Shown: positions 42,970 through 51,869 of the stretch, one piece after another | Layout: each line of letters begins with the position of its first letter | How positions within the stretch are numbered: the first letter of the stretch is position 1 | Assembly (NCBI RefSeq): GCF_900109945.1 | Contig: NZ_FOBX01000002.1 | Coordinates: 248,001 to 312,000 of the forward strand | Source: Bradyrhizobium sp. OK095 | Lineage (GTDB): Bacteria; Pseudomonadota; Alphaproteobacteria; Rhizobiales; Xanthobacteraceae | DNA length: 64,000 nt | Reading direction: 5' to 3' | Program-made: the position numbers and the translations under genes | The notes under the pieces: generated by a model | What the model was told of the DNA's origin: nothing | Databases searched by the model: none | The model's input: the letters and a program-made list of their open reading frames with translations, nothing else

Positions 42970-44466
42970 TTACTCCCAATACCAGGTCGAGAAATCGTTC
43001 TCGTATTGCGGCACGTCCTTCCAGACGCCCTTCAGCTTCTTGGCTGTGATTGTGATCAGCTGCGGCTGGTAGAGGTAGGCGGAGACGGCGTCGGTAGCGA
43101 GCATGCGCTGGGCGTCGCCGAGAAGTTTTGCGCGAGAGGACTCGTCGGGCGTCGACACGATCTGCTTGTAGAGCGCGTTGAACGTCTCGTTGTTGTAGCC
43201 GAGATAGTAGTCAGGCTCGGTGACCTTGACGAGATCGAACGGCTCGACATGGCTGACGATGGTGAGGTCGAAATTGTGCGGACCGTTGCCGGCGAACACC
43301 TGCGACAGCCATTGCGCCCATTCGACGTTCTCGATCTTGGCGATGATGCCGACCTTGGCGAGCTGGGCTGCGACGATTTCGCCGCCCTGGCGCGCATAGG
43401 ACGGCGGCGGCAGCTTGATCGACAGTTCGAGCGGCGTGGTGATTCCGGCTTCTGCCAGCAGCTTCTTCGCCTTCTCGGGGTCGTAGGGGTTGATGCCTGT
43501 GGTGTCGACATAGCCGAGCGATCCAGGCACGTAGAAGCTGCCGATCGGGGTGCCGAAGCCGTCGACGGCACCGTCGATCATGGACTTGCGGTCGATCGCG
43601 GCAAGGATGGCGCGGCGAACGCGGACGTCATCCAGCGGCTTCTTGCGGTGGTTGATCGCGACGATGGTCTTGGCCTTGGAGCCGCCGACCAGCACCGAAA
43701 AGCGCGGATCGGATTTGAACTGGGGCAAGGCGCGCGCTGCGGCGACGCGCGGGAATGCATCGACGTCGCCCGACAGCAGCGCCGCCACCTGCGCCGCCGG
43801 ATCGGAGATGAAGCGGATCGTCACCTTCGAGAGCTTGATCGCGGCGGCGTTGCGATAGTCGGCCCATTTGGCGAGCGTAATCGAGGAGCCCTTGGCCCAG
43901 GCGCCGAGCTGGTAAGGTCCGGTGCCGACCGGCTGCGTGACGTTGGTGGCTGCGCTCTTCGGCTCGACGATCGAGCCGCTCGCCTGTCCCAGCAGGAACG
44001 GCAGGTTCGGCTCGGAATTCTTCAGGGTGATCACGACCGTGTCGGCGTCGGGCGCGGCAACGGACTCGAAGCCCTGGAACAGGCTCTTGTCCTTGTTGGT
44101 GCTGGTCGCGACCGCGTTGCGCTCGAACGAGAATTTGACCGCAGCGGAATCGAAGGGTTCGCCGTTGTGGAATTTTACGCCCTTGCGCAGCTTGAACGTG
44201 TAGGACTTCAAGTCCGGCGTAGCGGTCCAGCTCTCCGCCAGCAAAGGCGAGGTGGTGCCGTCCTCGTTGATCTTGGTCAGGGTCTCATAGATGTTGTAGA
44301 GCGTGACCTCGGCGATCGCGGCGGCGGCGGCGTTGGTGGGATCGAGCCCCGGCGGCTCCAGCGCCATCGCCATGACGGCGCTCTCCTTCTTGCTCTGCGC
44401 CAGTACCGGCAGCGGCGCTGCGGCAAGCGCGGCGGCAAATGCGACGATCGATAGTTTCCTGAACAT
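42970..44466 (-). CDS. Dipeptide/oligopeptide-type ABC transporter substrate-binding protein
   Basis: The 498-aa periplasmic receptor is of the SBP_bac_5 family. The signal peptide FRKLSIVAFAAALAAAP ends near VLAQ. The body has the family landmarks EPPGLDPTNAA, YNIYETLTKI, YTFKLRKGVKFHNGEPF, TGPYQLGAW, DDVRVRRAILAAIDR and NPYDPEKAKKLL. The ATG at 44466 has GGAGAG 6 bases upstream; a start at 44496 would spoil the signal peptide. It is the last gene of the amidase-importer operon, 71 bp after the second ATPase. Confidence 0.93.
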   Translation of the reverse strand: MFRKLSIVAFAAALAAAPLPVLAQSKKESAVMAMALEPPGLDPTNAAAAAIAEVTLYNIYETLTKINEDGTTSPLLAESWTATPDLKSYTFKLRKGVKFHNGEPFDSAAVKFSFERNAVATSTNKDKSLFQGFESVAAPDADTVVITLKNSEPNLPFLLGQASGSIVEPKSAATNVTQPVGTGPYQLGAWAKGSSITLAKWADYRNAAAIKLSKVTIRFISDPAAQVAALLSGDVDAFPRVAAARALPQFKSDPRFSVLVGGSKAKTIVAINHRKKPLDDVRVRRAILAAIDRKSMIDGAVDGFGTPIGSFYVPGSLGYVDTTGINPYDPEKAKKLLAEAGITTPLELSIKLPPPSYARQGGEIVAAQLAKVGIIAKIENVEWAQWLSQVFAGNGPHNFDLTIVSHVEPFDLVKVTEPDYYLGYNNETFNALYKQIVSTPDESSRAKLLGDAQRMLATDAVSAYLYQPQLITITAKKLKGVWKDVPQYENDFSTWYWE

Positions 44467-44537
44467 GCCCAACTCTCCGGCCCTCTGTCTTCCCAAGACT
44501 ACGTCAATTCAAGACTACGCCTATCCCGCTTCGGACA

Positions 44538-45539
44538 CTAACCCTCCATGGCGGCTAGCGGCAACGCCATCACGGCCTCTGCCTTGTGACAGGCGGCAAG
44601 GTGTCCCTCGCCCACCTTGCGTAGCTCAGGCGGGGCATCGCGGCAATGCTGGTCAGCCAGCGCACAGCGCGCGACATAGGGACACCCCGTTGCCGTCGCC
44701 GATTGAGAGGCGATCGCCTGGGCCCCGCGCCGACGCCGGCCACCCGCGCGCGCCCGCGGCACCGCGTCGAGCAGCGCCCGCGTATAGGGATGGGCGCAGT
44801 GCTCGAACAGATCCTCCGGGCGCCCCTGCTCGACGATACGGCCGAGATACATCACCGCGACCTCGTCGCAGAGATAGTCGACCACCGCGAGGTCGTGGCT
44901 GATCAGGACGTAGCTCAGCCCGAACTGTTCCTGGAGGTCCTGCATCAGGTTGAGCACCTGCGCCTGCACGGAGACGTCGAGCGCGGAGACCGGCTCGTCG
45001 GCGACGATCAGCTTTGGCTGGGTGATCAGCGCACGCGCAATGGCGATGCGTTGACGCTGGCCGCCGGAGAATTCGTGCGGATATTTCTCCATGTCGGCAT
45101 CGCGCAAGCCGACCTGGCGCAGCGCCGCAGCAACACGTTCGCGGAAGGTCGTGCGGTCGGCGTCATCCAGCACGGTGAGTGGCTCGGCGACGATGCGCGC
45201 GATGGTCTGGCGCGGATCGAGCGAGCCATAAGGGTCCTGGAACACCATCTGGAAGTCGCGGCGGGCGCGGCGCAGCTCGTCGGCCGGGATGCGGTTGAGG
45301 TCACGGCCAAGCAGCGCGACCTGCCCCGAGGTCGGCCGCTCCAGCGCCATCACCACGCGGGCAAAGGTGGACTTGCCGGAACCGGACTCGCCGACGATGC
45401 CGAGGCTCTTGCCGGCCTGGACCTGCACGCTGACGCCGTTGAGTGCGCGCACCTGGCCGGGCGGACGAAACAGGCTCTCGCGCGGCAGCATGTAGCGCTG
45501 CTCGAGATCCTTCACATCGAGAAGAGGCGCGGTGCTCAT
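44538..45539 (-). CDS. Oligopeptide-type ABC transporter ATP-binding protein (DppF-like)
   Basis: This second ATPase of the importer is 333 aa. It has Walker A GESGSGKST, Q-loop VFQDPYGSLDPR, signature FSGGQRQR, Walker B LIVADEPVSALD and switch HDLAVV. The C-terminal oligopeptide extension carries the cysteine cluster GCPYVARCALADQHC, typical of this group and linked to an iron-sulfur cluster in some members. The ATG at 45539 overlaps the stop of the first ATPase by 4 bp. Confidence 0.94.
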   Translation of the reverse strand: MSTAPLLDVKDLEQRYMLPRESLFRPPGQVRALNGVSVQVQAGKSLGIVGESGSGKSTFARVVMALERPTSGQVALLGRDLNRIPADELRRARRDFQMVFQDPYGSLDPRQTIARIVAEPLTVLDDADRTTFRERVAAALRQVGLRDADMEKYPHEFSGGQRQRIAIARALITQPKLIVADEPVSALDVSVQAQVLNLMQDLQEQFGLSYVLISHDLAVVDYLCDEVAVMYLGRIVEQGRPEDLFEHCAHPYTRALLDAVPRARAGGRRRRGAQAIASQSATATGCPYVARCALADQHCRDAPPELRKVGEGHLAACHKAEAVMALPLAAMEG

Positions 45540-46555
45540 GCGGACAGCGCTCCGACATTGGCGGCCATCGAGACATCGGTGCGCACGCAACGCACGATGT
45601 GGCTGGGACCAACCTCGACCATCGGCGGCAGCGCCGTGCGGCATTTGTCCTCGACCAGCGGACAGCGCTCGCCGAAGGCACAGCCCGCAGGCAGATCGGC
45701 AAGCTCCGGCACGGTGCCCGAAATCGTCGTCAGTCGCGTCCCCTTGCGTGCGCCGAGCTTCGGGCGGGCGCGGAACAGGCCCTGCGTGTAGGGATGGCCC
45801 ATGCGGCGGAAGACTTCGTCGGTCGGGCCGCTCTCGACGACCGTGCCGCCATACATCACCATCATGCGCTGGACATTCTCGGCAATGACGCCGAGATCGT
45901 GCGAGATCAGGATCATCGACATGCCGCGCTCCTCGACGAGATCGGCGATGAGGTCGAGGATCTGGCCCTGGATGGTGACGTCGAGCGCGGTGGTCGGCTC
46001 GTCCGCAATCAACAAATCGGGCTCGCAGGCGAGCGCCATCGCAATGGTGACGCGCTGGCGCTGGCCGCCAGAGAACTGGTGCGGATAGGCATCGATACGT
46101 TTTGCCGGATCGGGCAGTCCGACACGGTCGAGCAAGGCGATCGCCTCGCGCCGCGCCTGCGCCGCCGAATATTTCTTGTGACGCCGCAGCGGCTCGGCGA
46201 CCTGATGGCCGATCGTGTGCATCGGGTTGAGCGCGGTCATCGGCTCCTGGAAGATCATGCTGATGCGGTTGCCGCGCAGCTTGCAATAATCCGCATCGGC
46301 AAGCCCGGCGAGCTCGTTGCCATCGAGCCTGATGCTGCCGGTGACGACGGCGCTATCGGGCAACAGGCCCATCAGCGACATCGCGGTGACCGACTTGCCG
46401 CAGCCGGATTCACCGACGAGCCCGAGCGTCTCGCCGCGCTTCAGCGCAAAACTGACGCCGCGCACCGCCTGCGCCGGCCCGCGGCTGGTGTTGAGGCGGA
46501 CGCCGAGATTGCTGACGTCGATCAGCGGCTTGTCGGAGCGCTCAGCCATCGTCAT
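45536..46555 (-). CDS. Oligopeptide-type ABC transporter ATP-binding protein (DppD-like)
   Basis: This first ATPase of the importer is 339 aa. Motifs are Walker A GESGCGKS, Q-loop IFQEPMTALNP, signature FSGGQRQR, Walker B LLIADEPTTALD and the switch HDLGVI. A C-terminal cysteine group GCAFGERCPLVEDKC is present. It overlaps the preceding permease and following ATPase genes by 4 bp each, consistent with tightly coupled translation of a heterodimeric ATPase. Confidence 0.94.
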   Translation of the reverse strand: MTMAERSDKPLIDVSNLGVRLNTSRGPAQAVRGVSFALKRGETLGLVGESGCGKSVTAMSLMGLLPDSAVVTGSIRLDGNELAGLADADYCKLRGNRISMIFQEPMTALNPMHTIGHQVAEPLRRHKKYSAAQARREAIALLDRVGLPDPAKRIDAYPHQFSGGQRQRVTIAMALACEPDLLIADEPTTALDVTIQGQILDLIADLVEERGMSMILISHDLGVIAENVQRMMVMYGGTVVESGPTDEVFRRMGHPYTQGLFRARPKLGARKGTRLTTISGTVPELADLPAGCAFGERCPLVEDKCRTALPPMVEVGPSHIVRCVRTDVSMAANVGALSA

Positions 46556-47445
46556 CGCTCCCGCGCCAGCCGGGGATCGAGCAGATCGCGCAATCCGTCA
46601 CCGAGAAGATTGAGGCCGAGCACGGCGACTGCGATCGACGCACCCGGATAGACCGCAAGCATCGGCGACTGGAACAGCAAGGTCTGCGCGTCGTTCAGCA
46701 TGCGGCCCCAGGACGGCTGCGGTGGCTGCGTGCCGAGACCGAGATAGGACAAGGCAGCTTCGGCAAGGATCGCGAGCGCGAACTGGATGGTGACCTGCAC
46801 GATCAGGATCGACAGGATGTTGGGCAAGACATGCTCGACGGTGATGCGAAATTTGCCCTTCCCCGAGGCGCGCGCGGCCAGCACGAATTCACGCGCCCAG
46901 ATCGCATTCGCCGAGCCACGCGTCAGCCGGGTCAATGTCGGGATCTGGAAAATGCCGATCGCGACGATCGAGGTCAGCATGCCCGGCCCTGCGACCGCGG
47001 CGAGCATGATCGCCGACAGCACGGCCGGAAAGGCGAAGGTGAAATCGGAGAAGCGCATGATGATCTCTTCGGTCCAGCCGCGCTTGGCCGACGCAATCAG
47101 GCCGAGGCAGACGCCGAAGGTGAGACCGATGCTGACCGCGATGATGCCGACCATGATGGTGGCGCGGGCACCCGCAAGCAGCAGCGAGACGATGTCGCGG
47201 CCGAAGGAATCGGTGCCGAGCCAGTGCTCCATCGATGGTGGCCGGAGCTTTGAGGCGATGTCGATCTCGTAAGGCGACCACGGGGTCCACACCAGCGAGA
47301 GCAGTGCCGAGGCAAGCACCAGCAGGCTCAGCGCACCGCCCAGCACAAAGCTGCGATGGCGGAGCGCGCGGCCCCAGAAGGTTTTGGCCGGCAGACGTCG
47401 CGTCGCGGCGGTTGCGTCAATCGGGGTGGTCAAGGGCGCGCTCAC
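46552..47445 (-). CDS. Oligopeptide-type ABC transporter permease (DppC-like)
   Basis: The 297-aa permease starts at a GTG overlapping the DppB-like stop (GTGA). After a short cytoplasmic arm the first helix is VLGGALSLLVLASALLSLV. The periplasmic HWLGTDSFGRDIVSLLL motif of the DppC group follows, then five more helices with a loop EFVLAARASGKGKFRITVEHVLPN that docks the ATPases. A longer upstream extension of the frame lies antisense in effect to nothing real and is rejected. Confidence 0.93.
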   Translation of the reverse strand: MSAPLTTPIDATAATRRLPAKTFWGRALRHRSFVLGGALSLLVLASALLSLVWTPWSPYEIDIASKLRPPSMEHWLGTDSFGRDIVSLLLAGARATIMVGIIAVSIGLTFGVCLGLIASAKRGWTEEIIMRFSDFTFAFPAVLSAIMLAAVAGPGMLTSIVAIGIFQIPTLTRLTRGSANAIWAREFVLAARASGKGKFRITVEHVLPNILSILIVQVTIQFALAILAEAALSYLGLGTQPPQPSWGRMLNDAQTLLFQSPMLAVYPGASIAVAVLGLNLLGDGLRDLLDPRLARER

Positions 47446-48392
47446 AAATCGTGCACCTTGATGCGAGGATCGATATAGGCATAGAGCACGTCGACCACGA
47501 AATTGACGATGACGACCATGGTCGCAAGCAGCATCACGCAATTCCGCACCACGATCAGGTCGCGGTTGGCGATCGACTGGAAGATCAGCCGGCCGAGGCC
47601 GGGCAGATAGAACACGTTCTCGATCACGATGGTGCCGGCGAGCAGATTGGCGAATTGCAGGCCCATCACCGTCATCACGGGGATCATGGCGTTGCGCAGC
47701 ACATGGCTCCAAAGCACCTCGCGCTTGCCAAGCCCCTTCGCACGCGCGGTCCGAACAAAATCTTCGCGCAGCACTTCGAGCACGGCCGAGCGCGTGACGC
47801 GCGCAAGGATCGCGGCCTGCACCACTGCGAGCGAAATTGCCGGGAGCAGCAGCGATTTGATTCCGAGCCAGACGCCATCCTCCCAGCCCGGGAAGCCGCC
47901 GGCCGAGAGCCATTGCAGCCGCACCGAGAACAGCAGCACCAGCAGGATCGCGAACCAGAAGTTTGGCAGCGCGATGCCCACTTGCGTCAGCGACATCACG
48001 CCGACATCACCGAGCTTGTTGTGGTTGGCGGCAGTGTAGATGCCAGCCGAGAGCGCCAGCGTCACCGAAATCAGCATCGACATGATCGCGAGCGGAATGG
48101 TCAGCACCAGCCGCTCCGCGATCAGGCTCGCGACCGGCGTACCGTAGACATAGCTGTTGCCGAGATCGCCGACGAGAAGCCCCTTGATCCAAAGCAGGTA
48201 ACGGACCGCCAGCGGCTGGTCGAGCCCGAGCTTGACCGTGAGCGCGCGCACCGCATCCGGCGAGGCGTCGGCACCCATCAGCATCTGCGCGGCGTTGCCC
48301 GGAAGCGCATCCAGCACCAGGAAGATGATCAAGGATGCGCCGACCAGCGTCGCCAGCAAGGTCAATAGACGTCGGAGGACAAATACGCTCAT
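47442..48392 (-). CDS. Oligopeptide-type ABC transporter permease (DppB-like)
   Basis: The 316-aa permease opens with the family-typical FVLRRLLTLLATLVGASLIIF and has six helices. The loop REDFVRTARAKGLGKREVLWSHVLRN contacts the ATPases, and the C-terminal DVLYAYIDPRIK is characteristic. It is separated from the upstream amidase gene by about 100 bp without an obvious terminator, so I place it in the amidase operon. Confidence 0.93.
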   Translation of the reverse strand: MSVFVLRRLLTLLATLVGASLIIFLVLDALPGNAAQMLMGADASPDAVRALTVKLGLDQPLAVRYLLWIKGLLVGDLGNSYVYGTPVASLIAERLVLTIPLAIMSMLISVTLALSAGIYTAANHNKLGDVGVMSLTQVGIALPNFWFAILLVLLFSVRLQWLSAGGFPGWEDGVWLGIKSLLLPAISLAVVQAAILARVTRSAVLEVLREDFVRTARAKGLGKREVLWSHVLRNAMIPVMTVMGLQFANLLAGTIVIENVFYLPGLGRLIFQSIANRDLIVVRNCVMLLATMVVIVNFVVDVLYAYIDPRIKVHDL

Positions 48393-48491
48393 GCGCGCTC
48401 GGTTTCAGGGCTCATCAGCGGCACGAACACCATGTCCGGACGGCGGACGCAAGGGCTTTGCGAGCAACGGCTTTGCTGCATGCGCATACCG

Positions 48492-49913
48492 TCATTCCGG
48501 CCAGCGGGACAGAAGGTCGGCTGACACCTCGAACAGCGCGCTGACGCGCAGCAATTCGGCATCCGCCCGGAAGCGGCCGACCAGCTGGAGCCCGATCGGC
48601 AGGCCGTCGCGGCCAAAGCCTGAGGGAAGGCTGATGGCGGGATGCCCGGTCATGTTGAACGGCATGGTCCAGGGGAACCAATGCGGCCGGACGCTGTCGA
48701 AATGCACCCCGTCGATCTCGATGGTGCCGAACAAATCCTGCTTGATAGGCAGCGCGGTGCGGGTCAGCGTCGGCATCGCCAGAAAGTGTCCGCGCGCAAG
48801 CAGGGATTGCACGCGGCGGAACAGCGCGGTGCGCGCGAACATCGCCTCCTGATAGTCGACGCCGCTGACTTCGGTCGCGAGCGCGAGCTGCTTGAGGAAG
48901 GCCTCGCTCAGCGCGTCCCCGTGCTCCTCCGCGAGCTTGGCAAAGCGCGTGCGCCAGACGGTGTGGTTGATGGCGCGCCAGATCGGCTCGATGTCGAAAC
49001 CTTCGCCGGAGAATTCCTCGAGCTCGGCGCCGAGGCCCGCCAGCCGGTCGAGGCTGGCCTTGAAGCTGGCTTCGACTTCGGCGGCCACCGGACGTCCCGG
49101 CGGCGTCAGGCAGTACAGGATGCGCTGCCCGCGCAGATCGCCGTGCGGGGCGGCGGTGCCGATGAAATCGGGCACGGGAACGCCGATCGACCAAGGATCG
49201 ACAGGGTCCTCGCCTGCCATCGCCTGCATCATCAACGCGGTGTCGGCGACGGTGCGCGTCATCGGCGTGACATAGGTCTGGTTGCCGAACACATCCAGCG
49301 CCTGGCTATGCGGAATGATCCCGTTGCTCTGCTTGAGGCCGACCACGCCGTTGCAGGCGGCGGGAATCCGGGTCGAGCCGCCGCCGTCGGTCGCGATCGC
49401 CAGCGGTGCGATGCCGCTCGCCACCGCCACGGCCGCGCCGCCGCTGGAGCCGCCGGAGGAGCGGCAGGCGTCCCACGCATTGCGGGTGCGGCCGAACAGG
49501 GGTGAATCCGTCAGGCACTTGCTGCCAAATTCCGGCGTCGTGGTCTTGCCGATCAGGATCGCGCCCGCACTGCGCAGCCGCGCCACCGCCACCGCGTCCT
49601 CGGTGGGTACATTGTCCTTGTAGGGAACGGCGCCGAAGGTGGTCTTGACGCCCTTGGTGTTGACGATGTCCTTGACGGTGACGGGGATGCCGTGCAGCAG
49701 GCCGAGCGGCTCGCCGGCCATCAATTTGCGCTCGGCCGCGCGGGCCTCGGCAAGCGCCTCGTCGCCACAGATCGTGATGAAGCAGTTCAGCTCGGGCTGG
49801 AGCGCCTCGGCGCGGGCGAGCACGGCGCGGGTGAGCTCGACGGGGGATATCTGCTTTGTCGCGATGAGACCGCGCAGCTCGGTTGCGGACAGCAGACAGG
49901 GATCGCCGTTCAT
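48492..49913 (-). CDS. Amidase (amidase signature family)
   Basis: The 473-aa hydrolase carries the Ser-cisSer-Lys machinery of the amidase signature family: the lysine in IPVTVKDIVN, the Gly/Ser-rich SSGGSSGGAAVAVASG, and the nucleophile segment TDGGGSTRIPAACNG. No signal peptide is visible, so it is cytoplasmic. I start at the ATG at 49913; a GTG at 49919 is possible. As first gene of an operon with a peptide-type importer it probably hydrolyses the imported amide, but the natural substrate is unknown. Confidence 0.92.
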   Translation of the reverse strand: MNGDPCLLSATELRGLIATKQISPVELTRAVLARAEALQPELNCFITICGDEALAEARAAERKLMAGEPLGLLHGIPVTVKDIVNTKGVKTTFGAVPYKDNVPTEDAVAVARLRSAGAILIGKTTTPEFGSKCLTDSPLFGRTRNAWDACRSSGGSSGGAAVAVASGIAPLAIATDGGGSTRIPAACNGVVGLKQSNGIIPHSQALDVFGNQTYVTPMTRTVADTALMMQAMAGEDPVDPWSIGVPVPDFIGTAAPHGDLRGQRILYCLTPPGRPVAAEVEASFKASLDRLAGLGAELEEFSGEGFDIEPIWRAINHTVWRTRFAKLAEEHGDALSEAFLKQLALATEVSGVDYQEAMFARTALFRRVQSLLARGHFLAMPTLTRTALPIKQDLFGTIEIDGVHFDSVRPHWFPWTMPFNMTGHPAISLPSGFGRDGLPIGLQLVGRFRADAELLRVSALFEVSADLLSRWPE

Positions 49914-50014
49914 CGTCACATCGCTCCGAAGCCGGCCGCCATTGGCCGATAGCATTGACAGCGATCATGACAGTTTTGTTAACTCGCCGTCCAATACGAT
50001 TTTAGACGCCAACC

Positions 50015-50031
50015 CATACGTTTTCGGTATG
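50015..50031. promoter_or_regulatory. Dyad CATAC-N7-GTATG, candidate LysR site
   Basis: The inverted repeat fits the T-N11-A layout of LysR boxes and lies in the gap between the divergent amidase and LysR genes. It overlaps the first possible ATG of the LysR gene (50029), which favours the ATG at 50035 as the true start and suggests autoregulation. Confidence 0.45.
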
Positions 50032-50034
50032 CCA

Positions 50035-50922
50035 ATGGATCTTCGCCGGCTCCGCTATTTCGTCGCCGTCGCCGAGGCGCGCAGCATCGGCAAGGCCGCC
50101 GAGCGGCTGCGCATGGCGCAACCTCCGCTCTCCGTCCAGATCCGCAAGCTCGAGGCCGAGATCGGCGCGCCGCTGTTCCTCCGCGGCACCCGCGGCATGG
50201 ACCTCACCGAAGCGGGCCAGGCGCTGCTGGCGCGCGCCAGCGAAGCGCTGGCGCTGGCCGCCGACGGGGCCGAAGCCGCGCGCGCGGTCGCCTCGGGGCG
50301 GCGCGGGCGGCTGTCGGTCGGCTACATGTTCGTGCTGGCGAATGCGATGCTGCCGCGGCTGATCCCCGAGTTGCGCCGCGCGATTCCCGGCGTCGATCTC
50401 GGCTTCGCCGAGCTCAGCGCCTCGACGCGCGAGGCCCGGCTGCTCGACCGCAGCGTCACGGTGGCGCTGTGCATGCCGGCCATCAACCATCCCGAGATCC
50501 AGGTGGCGCGGATCGGCGCGCAGCCCTTCATGCTCGTGATGCCGAAGAGCTCGCCACTCGCCCGCCTGAGCTCGGTGCCGATGGCGAGGTTGCAGGGCCG
50601 TCCGCTGATCGCGCTGCCCCATCCCGACCATGGCCCCGCCTCCTCCGCCGTCGTCGCCCTGCTGCGCCGGCACCAGGTGGTGATGCCGATCGCGAGCCGG
50701 GTCGAGACGGTGCATTCGGCGATGAGCCTCGTTCTTGCGGGCGAAGGTTTTGCGATCCTGCCGGCCTGTGCGCAGCTCGGCGCGCCGCGCGGCATCGTGT
50801 TCAGGCCGCTGCGTGAGGCCACCGATTCCATCGACATCGCGGTCTGCTGGCGGCGGGATTCGCAGAGCCCGCTGATCAAAACCTTCCTCAAATGCGCCGA
50901 GAAGGCCGTCGCGCGACTGTGA
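50035..50922 (+). CDS. LysR-family transcriptional regulator
   Basis: The 295-aa protein starts MDLRRLRYFVAVAEARSIG, a textbook LysR opening. The recognition region is AAERLRMAQPPLSVQIRKLE, and the effector domain covers about residues 90-290. The ATG at 50035 is preferred over 50029 because it gives the standard start. It is divergent from the amidase/importer operon, which it probably controls. It ends 6 bp before the convergent PfkB kinase gene. Confidence 0.92.
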   Translation: MDLRRLRYFVAVAEARSIGKAAERLRMAQPPLSVQIRKLEAEIGAPLFLRGTRGMDLTEAGQALLARASEALALAADGAEAARAVASGRRGRLSVGYMFVLANAMLPRLIPELRRAIPGVDLGFAELSASTREARLLDRSVTVALCMPAINHPEIQVARIGAQPFMLVMPKSSPLARLSSVPMARLQGRPLIALPHPDHGPASSAVVALLRRHQVVMPIASRVETVHSAMSLVLAGEGFAILPACAQLGAPRGIVFRPLREATDSIDIAVCWRRDSQSPLIKTFLKCAEKAVARL

Positions 50923-50928
50923 CGCCGG

Positions 50929-51864
50929 CTACAGGCTCCACTTGACCTCGTGGCTCCAGGGCGGATCGGCACCCGGACGGGTGCAGGTCAGGCCGGCGCA
51001 ATTGGCGGCAAAAGATAATGCGCGGCGCAGCTCCTCAGTGCTGATGTCCTTCAGCCTGTCGCGCGCGAGACGTCCCAGTCTGTGCAGGGCGAACAGCAGC
51101 GCCGCCTGAAAGCTGTCGCCGGCGCCGATGGTGTCGGCGACCGCGACCTTTGGAGCAGTGACCTCGATCTGCCCTGCCCCCGCGTGCCAGGCGATGGCGC
51201 CGTTGTTGCCGCGGGTGATGACGACGAGGCTGGTGCCTTGCCCGAGCAGCGCGCTCGCACGTTGCTGATAGGGTTGTTCGCCAAACAAATAGGCGAAATC
51301 GACGTCCGACATCTTGATGAGATCGGCCTGGTTCGCGAACTCGGCCATGCGCACGAGATAGGCCGGCTTGTCCCTGACCAGATTGGGACGGCAGTTCGGA
51401 TCGAAGGAGATCGTGGACGATGCCCGCGCATCCGCGATCAGCGCTTTGGTCTCGGCGGCGCCCTGGTCGTTGACCAGCGTGGTCGAGCCGACATGGAGCG
51501 CTTCAACAGTGTCGAAGGGAATGGACCCGCGCCGGTAAGTCCAGTTCCGCGTCGCTGTCTCGGCATCGTAAAAGGCGTAGTGCGACTCGCCCGCGACGAT
51601 GCGGACGAAGGCGAGCGTGGTCTGGTGATCGCTGCGCGTGGCAAGGCCAAGGTCGACATTCGACGCCGCGGCATGATCTGCGATCATGCGCCCGAACAGG
51701 TCGGTCGAAATGCCGCCGACAAAGCCTGAGGGCGCACCGAGCCGCGCCATGCCGATCGCGACATTGAGGCAGGAGCCGCCGACCGCGGGCATCACCGCCT
51801 CGCGCCCCTCCGCGTTTCGCGTCGGCACGAAATCGATCAGCGCATCGCCGCAAGAAATCAGCAT
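50929..51864 (-). CDS. PfkB-family carbohydrate kinase (fructokinase-like)
   Basis: The 311-aa cytoplasmic kinase has the PfkB fold: N-terminal ISCGDALIDFVPTR and GGSCLNVAIGMARLG, and the C-terminal signature DTIGAGDSFQAALL with the catalytic Asp. Fructokinase is the most likely activity because the operon encodes a polyol dehydrogenase that could yield a ketohexose; other ketoses are possible. It starts 5 bp after the FGGY kinase stop and is the last gene of the polyol operon. Confidence 0.88.
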   Translation of the reverse strand: MLISCGDALIDFVPTRNAEGREAVMPAVGGSCLNVAIGMARLGAPSGFVGGISTDLFGRMIADHAAASNVDLGLATRSDHQTTLAFVRIVAGESHYAFYDAETATRNWTYRRGSIPFDTVEALHVGSTTLVNDQGAAETKALIADARASSTISFDPNCRPNLVRDKPAYLVRMAEFANQADLIKMSDVDFAYLFGEQPYQQRASALLGQGTSLVVITRGNNGAIAWHAGAGQIEVTAPKVAVADTIGAGDSFQAALLFALHRLGRLARDRLKDISTEELRRALSFAANCAGLTCTRPGADPPWSHEVKWSL

Positions 51865-51869
51865 CCGTT

